Shown here in pieces: positions 8,645 through 17,046 of a stretch of DNA of 64,000 nt (position 1 is the first letter of the stretch; every line of letters begins with the position of its first letter). The position numbers and the translations under genes are program-made. Source of the stretch: SIG701 sp045123975 (lineage in GTDB: Bacteria > Bacillota > Clostridia > Oscillospirales > CAG-272); contig JBGVKV010000063.1 in assembly GCA_045123975.1 (NCBI GenBank), positions 18,693 to 82,692 of the forward strand, read 5' to 3'. Below the pieces are notes generated by a model. That model ran no database searches. It worked only from the letters and a program-made list of their open reading frames with translations, and was not told where the DNA came from.

Positions 8645-9055
8645 ATGACAAAAATCGTATATCCCCATCGGCTGCGGGCGATCCGTGTCCGTGAGGATAT
8701 GGTTCTGATTACAGCAAAAAAAGCCCCTGTCGGGGCGTGGGAAGATATTTTACTCTGTGGGGACAAAGGGCTTCTTTTGGGCAGTCCGCAAAACGGATGG
8801 CTCCGCCTGGCCGTTCCCGCACCACCGGCGAAGGAAATCTTTCCCGGTGAAACGGCAGTGATCACTCCCGTGCGGGTGATCGACGTCTACGGCATGGAGA
8901 TGCGGGGCATGTGTATCCCCCTTCTTCAGACACTGGAGGATATGAAGCAAAGAGTGTTGGGCGTGTCCCTCAGCACCCAGCGCCTGAGCGCGGCGGTGCA
9001 GGGAGAGTATCCCGACCTGTCCGTCCTGTGCAGCCGATTTCCTATGGAAATATGA
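8645..9055 (+). CDS. hypothetical protein downstream of hom
   Basis: 136 residues, not recognised. The ATG at 8645 has a GGAGGG site 7 bases upstream, so I prefer it to an in-frame ATG 10 codons earlier. The protein is mostly short beta-like segments with no membrane helix or cysteine motif. Its N-terminal half (residues 1-70) could be a small barrel, followed by charged helices. It lies 54 bases after hom in the same direction and ends in a strong terminator, so it may be co-transcribed with hom. Confidence 0.65.
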   Translation: MTKIVYPHRLRAIRVREDMVLITAKKAPVGAWEDILLCGDKGLLLGSPQNGWLRLAVPAPPAKEIFPGETAVITPVRVIDVYGMEMRGMCIPLLQTLEDMKQRVLGVSLSTQRLSAAVQGEYPDLSVLCSRFPMEI

Positions 9056-9080
9056 AGGGACTGCCCGGGGCAGTCCCTTT
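9055..9080. terminator. bidirectional terminator
   Basis: 11-bp perfect stem (9055-9065 with 9069-9079) and a 3-base loop, between convergent genes. It begins at the stop codon of the rightward gene. Confidence 0.9.
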
Positions 9081-9089
9081 GTGTGATAT

Positions 9090-9935
9090 TCAGTCTGTGC
9101 ATCCCGACAGTGCGGCGCCGATCACCGTGCCGAACTGGGAACGCTTCGGAATGATAAAGCTCATATCGAACATCTTATTCAAGGTGCCGAATACCTCCGG
9201 CGCCCGCTCCACGGTAGTCAGATTACCTGTGAGGACCACGTCCCGCAAATCGTGATTCCGCGCGGCGAATACGGAGACCATACCGATGGTCTCAAAGACC
9301 AGGTTGATTACGCCGAGAGCGATGTCCGCCTTGGTGGCAATGTCGCTGACGTTGCCGAAGTTGGAGGCGGTCATGGTGTCGGAGAAGCCGGGAACGATGT
9401 CCGCTTTGGTCAGATCGTTGATCTTCAGATCAATGTGGGACAAGTCTCCGTCCTTGGCCAGATTCTCAATGTGCTCGATGTTGTCCATGCCCAGCATCTT
9501 TTTGGACAAGCCGAGAAGCGTGCCGCCGCCTACGCCGGTGCCGCCCAGATATTCGGGCTCATGTCCGCGGCGGGCGTGTACCAGAGCGGTGCCCGTACCC
9601 AGGCTGGCCACGATAGCACGGTCCAAGCCGGACAGATAGAGGCCGCCCAGGCCGATGCAGCGGAACTCCTCCGTTACTTCGCAGGGCAGGGAATAGATAG
9701 GCTTTGTTACGTAGGACGAGCCTACGCCGGTGATCATCACCTTTTCAATGTCGGACAGCGCCAGATTGTTCTGATCGGTGAATTTACCGAAGGCGCCGTA
9801 TATGGATGTAATGGGATCGGTGGCGCGGACAAAAAGGGGCTCGATCAGCTTTCTTTTGCCGTCCGTCAGATCGAATCCGCCGATTTTCGTGGTGCTTCCG
9901 CCCACGTCAATACCGAAAATAACACGGGAACTCAT
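9090..9935 (-). CDS. coaW: type II pantothenate kinase
   Basis: 281 residues. It phosphorylates pantothenate, the first step of CoA synthesis. It belongs to the acetate-kinase/Hsp70/actin fold: the phosphate-1 loop GIDVGGSTTK is at the N-terminus, ASLGTGTA forms phosphate-2, and a YLGGTGVGGGT segment follows, which is typical of staphylococcal and eukaryotic-type PanK. The ATG at 9933-9935 has a GGGAGGA site and is preferred over an in-frame start 19 codons upstream that would run into the promoter. Confidence 0.9.
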   Translation of the reverse strand: MSSRVIFGIDVGGSTTKIGGFDLTDGKRKLIEPLFVRATDPITSIYGAFGKFTDQNNLALSDIEKVMITGVGSSYVTKPIYSLPCEVTEEFRCIGLGGLYLSGLDRAIVASLGTGTALVHARRGHEPEYLGGTGVGGGTLLGLSKKMLGMDNIEHIENLAKDGDLSHIDLKINDLTKADIVPGFSDTMTASNFGNVSDIATKADIALGVINLVFETIGMVSVFAARNHDLRDVVLTGNLTTVERAPEVFGTLNKMFDMSFIIPKRSQFGTVIGAALSGCTD

Positions 9936-9969
9936 AGTATCCTCCCATAGCTTTACATGTTTCCCGTTT

Positions 9970-9999
9970 ATTGTATCATATTTTTCATTCAATTACAAT
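9970..9999. promoter_or_regulatory. face-to-face divergent promoters of coaW and the HAD gene
   Basis: Minus strand: TTGTAA (9993-9998), 17 bases, TACAAT (9970-9975). Plus strand: TTGTAT (9971-9976), 17 bases, TACAAT (9994-9999). The -10 of each promoter overlaps the -35 of the other, so the two should compete for polymerase. Confidence 0.65.
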
Positions 10000-10032
10000 A
10001 GTATTAAAAAATACGTATTTTGTGAGGTTATT

Positions 10033-10869
10033 ATGGAGAATCAAATGAAGGACACTCTGCTGTCCAAAAAGCTGTTCGTTTTCGATATGGACGGAACGAT
10101 CTATCTGGGCGGCATTCCCTTTGACTTTGCGATTCGCTGTATCCGCCATCTGCGGGAAAGCGGCCGCCGCGTTTTGTTCTTCACCAACAACGCGTCCCAT
10201 TCCCAGGAATTCTATTACGCTAAGCTGGCCCGTCTGGGCTTCGATCCCCAGCCCGGGGAGATCATGTCTTCCGGCGACGTGACGGCGGCATTTTTGACCC
10301 GCAACCGCCCCGGCAAGAAGGTATACCTTGTGGGTACGCCCGAATTGTGGGACGAGTTTCAGCGTGCCGGCGTTCCTATGATCTGCGACCGGGACGGAAT
10401 CCTCACCGATCCCGACGCTAAGCCTGACATCGTGGTTACCAGCTTCGATACCACTCTCACCTACGAGAAACTGACCAATGCCTGCACCTTCATCCGTGAG
10501 GGCGCAGAGTATCTCTCCACCCACCCGGACTACAATTGCCCCACCGAGACCGGCTTCATTCCCGACAGCGGTGCTATCGCCGCGGCGGTTACCGCTTCCA
10601 CCGGTGTAACGCCCACCTATTTCGGCAAGCCTTATAAGGAAACGGTGGAAATGATCTCCGAGATCACCGGCGTGGCAAGAGAGGATATGTGCATCTTCGG
10701 CGACCGTCTGTACACGGATATTGCCACCGGCAAAAAGCACGGCATCACGGCGGTGCTGGTGCTGTCCGGTGAAACCAAGCAGGCCGACGTGGATGCGGCA
10801 CAGCCTGAGGAGCGGCCCGATATGATCTTCGACGACTTGGGCGACGTGGATGCCCTGATGTTCGGCTGA
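10033..10869 (+). CDS. HAD-IIA family phosphatase (NagD-like)
   Basis: 278 residues. The HAD motif I, FDMDGT, gives nucleophile D18 and acid/base D20. Motif II is the FFTNNAS loop, motif III the lysine in FGKPYKETV, and motif IV is GDRLYTDIATGKKHG. Together with the cap domain between motifs II and III, this is the HAD subclass IIA (NagD, p-nitrophenylphosphatase, phosphoglycolate-phosphatase-like). The substrate cannot be told from sequence, though nucleoside monophosphates or sugar phosphates are usual. It is divergent from coaW, and its ATG follows a GAGG site. Confidence 0.92.
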   Translation: MENQMKDTLLSKKLFVFDMDGTIYLGGIPFDFAIRCIRHLRESGRRVLFFTNNASHSQEFYYAKLARLGFDPQPGEIMSSGDVTAAFLTRNRPGKKVYLVGTPELWDEFQRAGVPMICDRDGILTDPDAKPDIVVTSFDTTLTYEKLTNACTFIREGAEYLSTHPDYNCPTETGFIPDSGAIAAAVTASTGVTPTYFGKPYKETVEMISEITGVAREDMCIFGDRLYTDIATGKKHGITAVLVLSGETKQADVDAAQPEERPDMIFDDLGDVDALMFG

Positions 10870-10870
10870 A

Positions 10871-12055
10871 TCAGGTAAGAATATCCTCCGGGGTGATCCC
10901 GCAGGGAATGGCCGACACCACGTCCGCGATGGCGGCCGCGGCCCATACTGCCGTGCGCTTGGCCTCCGTCAGAGAATTGCCGCAGGAGCCGATCTCCAGA
11001 AGCAGGGATCCGCTGACGTACTGCTGGTTGAAGCCTGCTCCTCTGAGATTGACGGCGCGGCACAGACTGTCGGAAACCCCCGTCAATTCCTTTTGAATTT
11101 TCAAGGCGAAATTCAGATTATCACGCCAGTCGGGATGATTGGCGCCTTTGAAATCCGTTCCCGCGACGATCATGAATTGGGCGGTATCTGCTCCGTTCAC
11201 CTTCGTTACGGGGCGGATTTTCGTTTTGTCCGAACGAATGATGGAATCCCGATGCACGTCCAAAACGATACGGATGGAGGGATGCTCCGTCAGGTATTTC
11301 CGTACCGCTGCTGCTGAGCGGACGTAGGCATCGGAATAAGATTCTCTATCAAACATTTCTGTGCAGTGTAAAGTGGGAATGCCCGCGGCGGCGAAGGTGT
11401 CCGCCATCACTGCCCCTACCGCTACCACGTTGCCGCCAATATCCGTTGTGCGAAAGGATTCCGCCGATGAATAATGGGCTTGTCCCTCTTCCGCATACGC
11501 TTCCGTGCCGTGGGTGTGTATGATCAGTATGTAGGGTTCCTCCGTCCCCCCGTATATCCTTTGCCATTCGGCAAAATCTTCAAAGGGTAAGGGGGCGGCT
11601 ATCAGGGCCGCCCCGTCGGGAAAATAGGACGTTTCATTGGAGAAGGTGAAAAGATCCTCACAACTCAGATCCATCGCGGTTATGGGATAGCTGCCTGCCG
11701 TGTCCTCCGAGGGCGGGGAATCCCAGGAAACGGGCGGGGGCGTGGGTGCGGCAATTTCCTCCTCCGCGGGAAAGGGAAAGCGTTCATCGGAGAGGGTGCG
11801 CGGCGTGTCCCACACAAAATATGCCTGTCCCAGCATGGCCCGATTGGCCATAGAGAGTATCTGCTCCCGCCAGGAAAACCGACTGCACCACTCCAGGGCG
11901 GTGAGAAAGATTACCGTAACGGACACGATGCATGCTATAGCACAGAGAAAGGTGAAGAAGCCCCGAAAGCCCCGTCGCTTCTTCGCAGTCGAGGCAGGCG
12001 GTGCCGCGGGAGGCACGTATACCACCGGGAGGAGATCGTTTTTGAATTCGGTCAT
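10871..12055 (-). CDS. spoIIP: stage II sporulation protein P
   Basis: 394 residues. SpoIIP is the membrane-anchored amidase/endopeptidase of the DMP machine that thins septal peptidoglycan so the mother cell can engulf the forespore. A membrane anchor lies at about residues 28-52, followed by a Pro-rich linker and the catalytic domain with IIHTHGTEAY, the LDVHRDS segment and LLLEIGSCGN, which supply zinc-binding His and Glu residues. It sits 65 bases downstream of gpr in the same direction, the order known from Bacillus. The start has an AAGGAG site. Confidence 0.95.
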   Translation of the reverse strand: MTEFKNDLLPVVYVPPAAPPASTAKKRRGFRGFFTFLCAIACIVSVTVIFLTALEWCSRFSWREQILSMANRAMLGQAYFVWDTPRTLSDERFPFPAEEEIAAPTPPPVSWDSPPSEDTAGSYPITAMDLSCEDLFTFSNETSYFPDGAALIAAPLPFEDFAEWQRIYGGTEEPYILIIHTHGTEAYAEEGQAHYSSAESFRTTDIGGNVVAVGAVMADTFAAAGIPTLHCTEMFDRESYSDAYVRSAAAVRKYLTEHPSIRIVLDVHRDSIIRSDKTKIRPVTKVNGADTAQFMIVAGTDFKGANHPDWRDNLNFALKIQKELTGVSDSLCRAVNLRGAGFNQQYVSGSLLLEIGSCGNSLTEAKRTAVWAAAAIADVVSAIPCGITPEDILT

Positions 12056-12120
12056 GGATGAACTCCTTTTGTATTCCTTTTTACATTGCCATATATATGC
12101 TTTTTGACAGCGGGATATGC

Positions 12121-13008
12121 TTACAGCAGGATGGGCGTCAGTGCCCGGTTGATAGCTCCGCTGAGCAGCTCAGCCACTGAGGCGGCGATCACGTCGCTTT
12201 CCTTGGGAGATACGATGAAGCTGCGGCCGTTGTCCAGCACCTGCCGCAATTCCTCGGAGGCATCCTCAATCCCGGCCTGCTGCAGTGCATCCCATACAAG
12301 AGTGGCGGAATCCACTACGGTGGGCACGCCCAAAGCGATGACAGGGATGCCCATTTCCCCCTTGGTGATGGGAGTGCGGCAGTTGCCGATGCCCGATCCC
12401 GGGCGAATGCCCGTGTCGGATATCTGAACGGTGGTCCCCAGCCGGGCGGTGGACCGTGCCGCCAGAGCGTCTACAGCCACGATGGCGTCCGCCCCGGCGG
12501 ACCGTGCGGCTTCCGCAATCAGTGCGGCGGCCTCAAAGCCGGTTTGTCCCAACACTCCCGGCGAAAAGGCGGAAACCCGCACGCAGTCCAAAAGGGAAAA
12601 GAGATACTTCTCTTTCCTTGCGTGGTTGGTGACCGTTACCAGATCCGCCGTGCGGGGGCCGATGGAATCGGGGGTGATAAACCGATTTCCCAGTCCGGCC
12701 ACCAGAATGCCCGTTTCCTTACCCGGTGCCCGTCCCAGTGTGTCTGTCAGAAACTGGCGGAGCAGTTCTGCCGCCGCCCTTTGGACCCGCTGGGATTCCT
12801 TTCCGTCAAACAGCCAGATCTTGCCGCAGTGCAGCGTGGCGTACCGCCCCGGCGCGCGGCCGCTGATTTCTTCTTCCGCCCCCGGGCGGATTTCCATCTC
12901 CTCAACGGTGACACCATGAAGGGTGCGGGAGCGGACAGGGATGGCGCCGGCCCCGGGGGGCGGTGTGGATTCACAGGCCAGATCGGTGCGGCGAAGGAAT
13001 GGATTCAT
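12121..13008 (-). CDS. gpr: germination protease (SASP-specific)
   Basis: 295 residues. GPR is an aspartic-type protease that degrades small acid-soluble spore proteins at germination and is made as a zymogen in the forespore. Visible are the N-terminal FLRRTDLA segment, which includes the propeptide region, then GLGNRFITPDSIGPR, AVDALAARS and QISDTGIRPGSGIGN, all conserved in GPR. The in-frame upstream extension of about 120 residues is not conserved-looking and lacks a ribosome site, so I start at the ATG at 13006-13008 behind GAGGA. I could not identify a convincing sigma-F/G promoter by eye. Confidence 0.95.
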   Translation of the reverse strand: MNPFLRRTDLACESTPPPGAGAIPVRSRTLHGVTVEEMEIRPGAEEEISGRAPGRYATLHCGKIWLFDGKESQRVQRAAAELLRQFLTDTLGRAPGKETGILVAGLGNRFITPDSIGPRTADLVTVTNHARKEKYLFSLLDCVRVSAFSPGVLGQTGFEAAALIAEAARSAGADAIVAVDALAARSTARLGTTVQISDTGIRPGSGIGNCRTPITKGEMGIPVIALGVPTVVDSATLVWDALQQAGIEDASEELRQVLDNGRSFIVSPKESDVIAASVAELLSGAINRALTPILL

Positions 13009-13171
13009 AGAGGATTCCTCTGCTTTCGTATAAAAATAGGTATAGCGTGAAACGGTATTTCCCACCCGGAGCCGGGGAAGGCGTTTACACGGTGTACTGT
13101 CTAAAATGCCCAAAATCCGCAAAAATAATTGTGCATCTGTCCAAAAGTCATTTGGGGGATGCAATAGGTCA

Positions 13172-13200
13172 TTGATTCCCGTGTGTAAAAGTGGTATAAT
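13172..13200 (+). promoter_or_regulatory. promoter of the solute-binding protein gene
   Basis: TTGATT (13172-13177), 17 bases, and GTGG-TATAAT (TATAAT at 13195-13200). Just upstream, TGCATC near 13135 and GATGCA near 13158 form an inverted repeat that could be an operator. The rest of the 13009-13276 gap shows nothing else I can support. Confidence 0.85.
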
Positions 13201-13276
13201 AAAATGAATTATGGGCGCGTGTTTCCATTTGGCTGTGCCCGTGTGCAAACTACACGAGGAGGATGTTTCTACTATT

Positions 13277-15007
13277 ATGAAAAGAATGATATCTCTGATG
13301 CTCTGCGCCGTAATGCTTTTGGGCGTGCTTTCCGCGTGCACCACGCTGGAAAAGGGCGATAAGGGCATGGTGATCAATGTGTATATTGCTACCGAGCTGT
13401 TCGACTTTGACCCGGCCCGTCATTTTAACGATGACGCGATGGTTAAGATCTATGACCTGATTTATGAGGGCCTGACCGATCTGGACGAGAATGGCAAATG
13501 GAAAAAGGCTCTGATGAAGGAATATGAGATCATCGGCAACGCCGAGGACGGATATTCCATGCTCATCACCTTGAACAATACCCGCTGGAGTGACGGCCGT
13601 ACCGTACAGGCTGCCGACTTCGTATATGCCTGGAAGCGCATTCTCTCCGTGGACTATCACAGCGAGGCAGCTACCCTTCTGTATGACGTGAAGAACGCGT
13701 ACGAGGTTAAGCAGGGCGACGTTTCCATCGACGACGTGGGCATTGCAGCCGTTGATACGTACGTAATTCAGGTGGATTTCGTTTCCGAAATCAACGTGGA
13801 TAACTTCTTCCAGAAGCTGGCCAGCCCCGCACTGGTTCCCCTTCGTGAGGACATCGTGGACCGCGATACCTACTGGGCAACCCAGACCGCGACCATCGCG
13901 ACCAACGGTCCCTTCGCCATCAAGGAGATCAACAAGGGCGGCGTGCTTCGTCTGGAGCGTTCCGTACAGTACTACCTGAATCCCGAAGCAGAGAATCAGG
14001 CGCTGGATACTTACGTTATCCCCTATAAGATGCTGAACGATTATTCCGTTACCGACGTAATCGCCGAGTTTGAGGCAGGCAAGCTGTTCTACGTGGCAGA
14101 GATTCCGCTGGCTTCCCGCGCAGAGTACAAAAAGGAAGCGAAAGTTACCGATCTGCTGGCAACGCATACCTACTGCTTCAACACCAACAACGAACTGTTC
14201 AAGGATGCCCGTGTGCGCCGTGCTCTTTCCATGGCTCTGGACAGAAACGAGATCGTAAACATCGTTACCTTCGCTAAGCCCGCAACCGGTCTTATCCCCG
14301 AGAAGGTATTCAATACTACCGCCAAGACCAGCTTCCGCAAGGAAGGTGAGAATCTGATCGCATCCACCGCCGATGTGGCCGGTGCAAAGGCACTGCTGCA
14401 GCAGGCAGGCGTAACGAGCGGCTCCTTCAGCATCGCTATCCGCCAGAATGAGGTGGACCGTGCCGTTGCCGATTACGTTAAGGGCGTTTGGGAATCCCTG
14501 GGCTTCAAGGTGACCGTTGAGGAAATCAAGCCCAAGAAGCTGATCGACTACGATCGCGCATACGCGGATACCTTCGCCGTTAAATACGAAACGGGCAACT
14601 TCGATGTAATTGCCATCGATGCCCAGATGCTTTCTACCGATCCCTTCACCGCACTGGCTCCCTTTGCGGCCGCATTCTCCGGCAACGGTGTGGATATGAA
14701 TTCCGCTAACTACGATCTGTATCCTCACGTTACCGGCTACAACAGCGAGGCTTACAACAGCCTGATCGCCTCTGCTTACGCAGAGAAGGATGCCTCTGCC
14801 AGAGCCGCCATTCTCCACGAGGCTGAGAAGCTTCTGATGGAGGATATGCCCATCGCTCCCTTGTTCTTCATGCAGGATGCATACCTGATCCACGACGATC
14901 TGTCCGGCTATAAGTCCTCTTACTTCGGCAGCCGTGACTTCAAGGGTATGAAGCTGAAGAACTATATGGATTACCTGCCTAAGGAAACCGCGGCACCTCA
15001 GGAATAA
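13277..15007 (+). CDS. oligopeptide-type ABC transporter substrate-binding lipoprotein
   Basis: 576 residues, in the SBP_bac_5/OppA family. A lipoprotein signal ends LSAC, with the cysteine near residue 21. The mature protein has the family hallmarks: an N-terminal FDPARHFNDDA stretch, the TRWSDGRTVQAADFVYAWKR-like motif, and a C-terminal domain ending in an outward Pro-rich tail. It would capture peptides at the cell surface. No permease or ATPase genes are adjacent, so it must use a transporter encoded elsewhere or act as a sensor. The start is the ATG at 13277, although the AGGAGG site is unusually far upstream (14 bases). Confidence 0.92.
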   Translation: MKRMISLMLCAVMLLGVLSACTTLEKGDKGMVINVYIATELFDFDPARHFNDDAMVKIYDLIYEGLTDLDENGKWKKALMKEYEIIGNAEDGYSMLITLNNTRWSDGRTVQAADFVYAWKRILSVDYHSEAATLLYDVKNAYEVKQGDVSIDDVGIAAVDTYVIQVDFVSEINVDNFFQKLASPALVPLREDIVDRDTYWATQTATIATNGPFAIKEINKGGVLRLERSVQYYLNPEAENQALDTYVIPYKMLNDYSVTDVIAEFEAGKLFYVAEIPLASRAEYKKEAKVTDLLATHTYCFNTNNELFKDARVRRALSMALDRNEIVNIVTFAKPATGLIPEKVFNTTAKTSFRKEGENLIASTADVAGAKALLQQAGVTSGSFSIAIRQNEVDRAVADYVKGVWESLGFKVTVEEIKPKKLIDYDRAYADTFAVKYETGNFDVIAIDAQMLSTDPFTALAPFAAAFSGNGVDMNSANYDLYPHVTGYNSEAYNSLIASAYAEKDASARAAILHEAEKLLMEDMPIAPLFFMQDAYLIHDDLSGYKSSYFGSRDFKGMKLKNYMDYLPKETAAPQE

Positions 15008-15030
15008 TTCCGTTTCTTGATTGTATTTAT

Positions 15031-15056
15031 CGGGAGGCACTGCGCCTCCCGATTTT
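15031..15056 (+). terminator. terminator after the solute-binding protein gene
   Basis: 8-bp stem (15031-15038 with 15044-15051), a 5-base loop, then ATTTT. Confidence 0.85.
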
Positions 15057-15087
15057 CATCGCTTTGATGTGACAGGAGGAGTACAGC

Positions 15088-15669
15088 ATGCCGGCACCGC
15101 TCCATGATAAAAATGAAATAAAGATCTTTACTCTGTTTCTTTTGGACAAGATTGGCTACCCGCTGGATTACAATAATATTGCCTCCATCGTTGTGCAGGA
15201 CGGCGTCGTGCGGTACTTCGATTTCGCCGACTGCTTCTTTCAGCTTCTGGATGCGGGCCATATCTGCCGCGCAGAGGATGCGGATACACAGCTGAGCTTG
15301 GACGGGTCGGTGGACTCGGAGCAGGAGGAGAAGTACGTAATCACCGACACCGGTCGGCAGGTTGCCCGCGTGTTGGGGGATAAGCTGATGATCCGCGTGC
15401 GGGAACAGGGCATCCGCAGTGCGCTGCGCCACCTCTCCCTGCAAAAGCTGGGCGCCGTTATTGATCAGAATTATGAGCCCGACGGAGACGGCTATGCCTA
15501 CCGCTGCTCCATTAAAGATCCCCAGGGCCAGGTTTTGTCCGTTCACGTCCGCTTGGATAACAAGTGGCAGCTGGATCGGGTTCTGAAGAATTTCGCAGAC
15601 CGTCCCGACGTGATCTATCGGGGAATTCTGGCGCTCCTCAACGGAGATGTAAACTATATTTTTGAATAA
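15088..15669 (+). CDS. DUF4364 family protein
   Basis: 193 residues starting behind a strong AGGAGG site. The N-terminal motif (KIFTLFLLDKIGYPLDYNNIA-type) and overall length match DUF4364, a family common in Clostridia. Its N-terminal part resembles a winged helix (residues 10-95) and its C-terminal part an alpha/beta domain, so a role in gene regulation is plausible but not demonstrated. It is transcribed toward the sigma-factor gene and separated from it by a promoter-bearing gap, with no terminator seen between them. Confidence 0.8.
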   Translation: MPAPLHDKNEIKIFTLFLLDKIGYPLDYNNIASIVVQDGVVRYFDFADCFFQLLDAGHICRAEDADTQLSLDGSVDSEQEEKYVITDTGRQVARVLGDKLMIRVREQGIRSALRHLSLQKLGAVIDQNYEPDGDGYAYRCSIKDPQGQVLSVHVRLDNKWQLDRVLKNFADRPDVIYRGILALLNGDVNYIFE

Positions 15670-15757
15670 TTTAATTCATTCGACAGGGATGTGCGTTTGT
15701 CGTCAGAAATATTTTTCACAAATTGTACAAAGTTAGGAAAAAATTTTTCGTTGACTA

Positions 15758-15785
15758 TTGACAAAGCCATATTTCGTGTTATAAT
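15758..15785 (+). promoter_or_regulatory. promoter of the sigma-factor gene
   Basis: TTGACA (15758-15763), a 16-base spacer, TATAAT (15780-15785). A second TTGACT lies 7 bases upstream. Confidence 0.8.
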
Positions 15786-15810
15786 GGATTCATAAATCAG
15801 TAAAGAATTT

Positions 15811-16392
15811 GTGGTGGATTTCTTGCGGGAACAGTTACGTAACCTGCTTGATGCAGTCGTACAGGGCGATCAAGGCGCTTTTGAGCGCTTGTCCGAATTG
15901 TATACCCCGCTGATCCGTTCCATGAGTGCCCGTTTCATTGAGTCTTTGTCTGCGCAAAACGATGCCGGTTTGATCGATGTACAGGATTTGGAGCAAGAGG
16001 CACGTCTTGCGCTTTTTCGCGCTGTAAATTCCTACAACCGTAAGCAGCAGGATGTCAGCTTTGGCTTGTATGCCAAAATATGCATACGAAACGCATTCAT
16101 TTCACAGCTGAGAAAAGCAAAAACATCCCGCGCCCGCAAGGAAAAAGCGAACCGACACGTCCCCCGCCAGGCGGAGGATCCGCTTCTGTCCGTTATATCG
16201 GAGGAGGAAGCCGTGTCGCTGAAGGGCAAGATCCGTCAGGTCCTGTCTTCCTACGAGAACGAGATTTTCGAGCAATATATAAGTGGCAGGCCCGTGAGGG
16301 ACATTGCTGACAGCGTCGGCCGACCGGAGAAATCTGTAAGTAATGCTGTTTACAGAATCCGTGTAAAAATCCGGGGCTTGCTGAAGCAATAA
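15811..16392 (+). CDS. small sigma-70 family sigma factor (SigH-like)
   Basis: 193 residues starting at GTG without a strong ribosome site. Region 2 is visible at about residues 40-110, with DLEQEARLALFRAVNSYN followed by a YAKICIRNAFISQLRK helix. Region 4 lies at residues 145-190, with SSYENEIFEQYISG and a helix-turn-helix ending in SVSNAVYRIRVKIRG. Regions 1.1 and 3 are absent. The architecture is that of the SigH/Spo0H and other group-3-like factors of Clostridia rather than a housekeeping factor. No anti-sigma gene is adjacent. Its target promoters cannot be read from here. Confidence 0.85.
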   Translation: MVDFLREQLRNLLDAVVQGDQGAFERLSELYTPLIRSMSARFIESLSAQNDAGLIDVQDLEQEARLALFRAVNSYNRKQQDVSFGLYAKICIRNAFISQLRKAKTSRARKEKANRHVPRQAEDPLLSVISEEEAVSLKGKIRQVLSSYENEIFEQYISGRPVRDIADSVGRPEKSVSNAVYRIRVKIRGLLKQ

Positions 16393-16406
16393 TTCGATAT
16401 TATAAT
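16378..16406 (+). promoter_or_regulatory. promoter of the zinc-ribbon gene
   Basis: TTGCTG (16378-16383), 17 bases, TATAAT (16401-16406). It lies in the last codons of the sigma gene and just after them. A small hairpin (16404-16409 with 16413-16418, then TTT) overlaps the -10 and could be a weak terminator for the sigma gene. Confidence 0.65.
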
Positions 16407-16424
16407 GCCGAAGGCATTTTTAAT

Positions 16425-16529
16425 AGGTAAGCCCGTATAGCTTAATACAGAGCGTTGGCGACAAAGGTGACGGTTGAAGTCCGTCGAGGGCAAAATTATT
16501 TATCCATATTTTTAAGCGAGGTTATTGAA
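16425..16529 (+). promoter_or_regulatory. candidate structured 5' leader RNA of the zinc-ribbon gene
   Basis: The leader can fold as a three-way arrangement: GCCC (16431-16434) pairs with GGGC (16488-16491), GTAT (16435-16438) with ATAC (16445-16448), and GACGG (16469-16473) with CCGTC (16481-16485). It lies between the promoter and the ribosome site GAGG at 16518-16521. I do not recognise it as a known riboswitch class. The pairings were found by eye. Confidence 0.35.
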
Positions 16530-16808
16530 ATGTTTCAGGACAAGACACTGACGTGCAAAGAGTGCGGCAACGAGTTCGTATTCACCGCAGGCGAGCAGGA
16601 ATTCTACGCAGAGAAGGGCTTCCAGAACGAGCCCCAGAGATGCAAGGCATGCCGTGATGCACGCAAGAACGCAACCAAGACTCAGCGTGAGATGTTCACC
16701 ACCGTTTGCGCTAGATGCGGCAAGGAAGCTAAGGTTCCTTTCCAGCCCACCAGCGACAGACCTGTATACTGCAGCGAGTGCTTCGCAGCTATCAAAGAAC
16801 AGCAGTAA
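16530..16808 (+). CDS. probable zinc-ribbon protein (CxxC repeats)
   Basis: 92 residues. There are three or four Cys-x2-Cys knuckles: CKEC near residues 9-12, CKAC near 38-41, CARC near 63-66, and a final C-S-E-C near the end. These fit the 'probable zinc-ribbon domain' family (zf-trcl type) widespread in Clostridia. The codon choice (GCA, AAG, CGC) resembles that of the ribosomal genes in the window, suggesting strong expression. The ATG at 16530 has a GAGG site at 8 bases. An upstream in-frame TTG would put the leader RNA into coding sequence and is rejected. Function unknown; RNA or nucleic-acid binding is a guess. Confidence 0.85.
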   Translation: MFQDKTLTCKECGNEFVFTAGEQEFYAEKGFQNEPQRCKACRDARKNATKTQREMFTTVCARCGKEAKVPFQPTSDRPVYCSECFAAIKEQQ

Positions 16809-16835
16809 TTTCTTTGTACGCGTAGTATAAATAAC

Positions 16836-16868
16836 AGAAGATGCGATCTTTCGCATCTTCTTTATTTT
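16836..16868 (+). terminator. terminator after the zinc-ribbon gene
   Basis: 11-bp perfect stem (16836-16846 with 16851-16861), a 4-base loop, and a T-rich tail. Confidence 0.9.
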
Positions 16869-16922
16869 TTGCCGAAAAACGGGATTTATCCAGGGATTTC
16901 CGTATAAAAATCAGAAATAATA

Positions 16923-16951
16923 TGTACAAAGAGATAATTTTGTGGTATAAT
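16923..16951 (+). promoter_or_regulatory. promoter of rlmB
   Basis: TGTACA (16923-16928), 17 bases, and TGTGG-TATAAT (TATAAT at 16946-16951). The weak -35 is offset by the extended -10. Confidence 0.75.
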
Positions 16952-17046
16952 GGGCATAACCAAAACTGTTTTTTCACGCAGGTAACAGCAAATCGTCGAA
17001 AAAAACGGAAATTATAGGGAAAGATTGCGCTTGCAACAGTCAGTGT

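Noticed and set aside
13009..13130. sigma-F or sigma-G promoter for gpr
   Set aside because: I looked for the expected -35/-10 patterns on the minus strand and found no match with acceptable spacing.
16455..16529. In-frame TTG extension of the zinc-ribbon protein
   Set aside because: It runs through the structured leader. The ATG at 16530 has a correctly spaced GAGG site.
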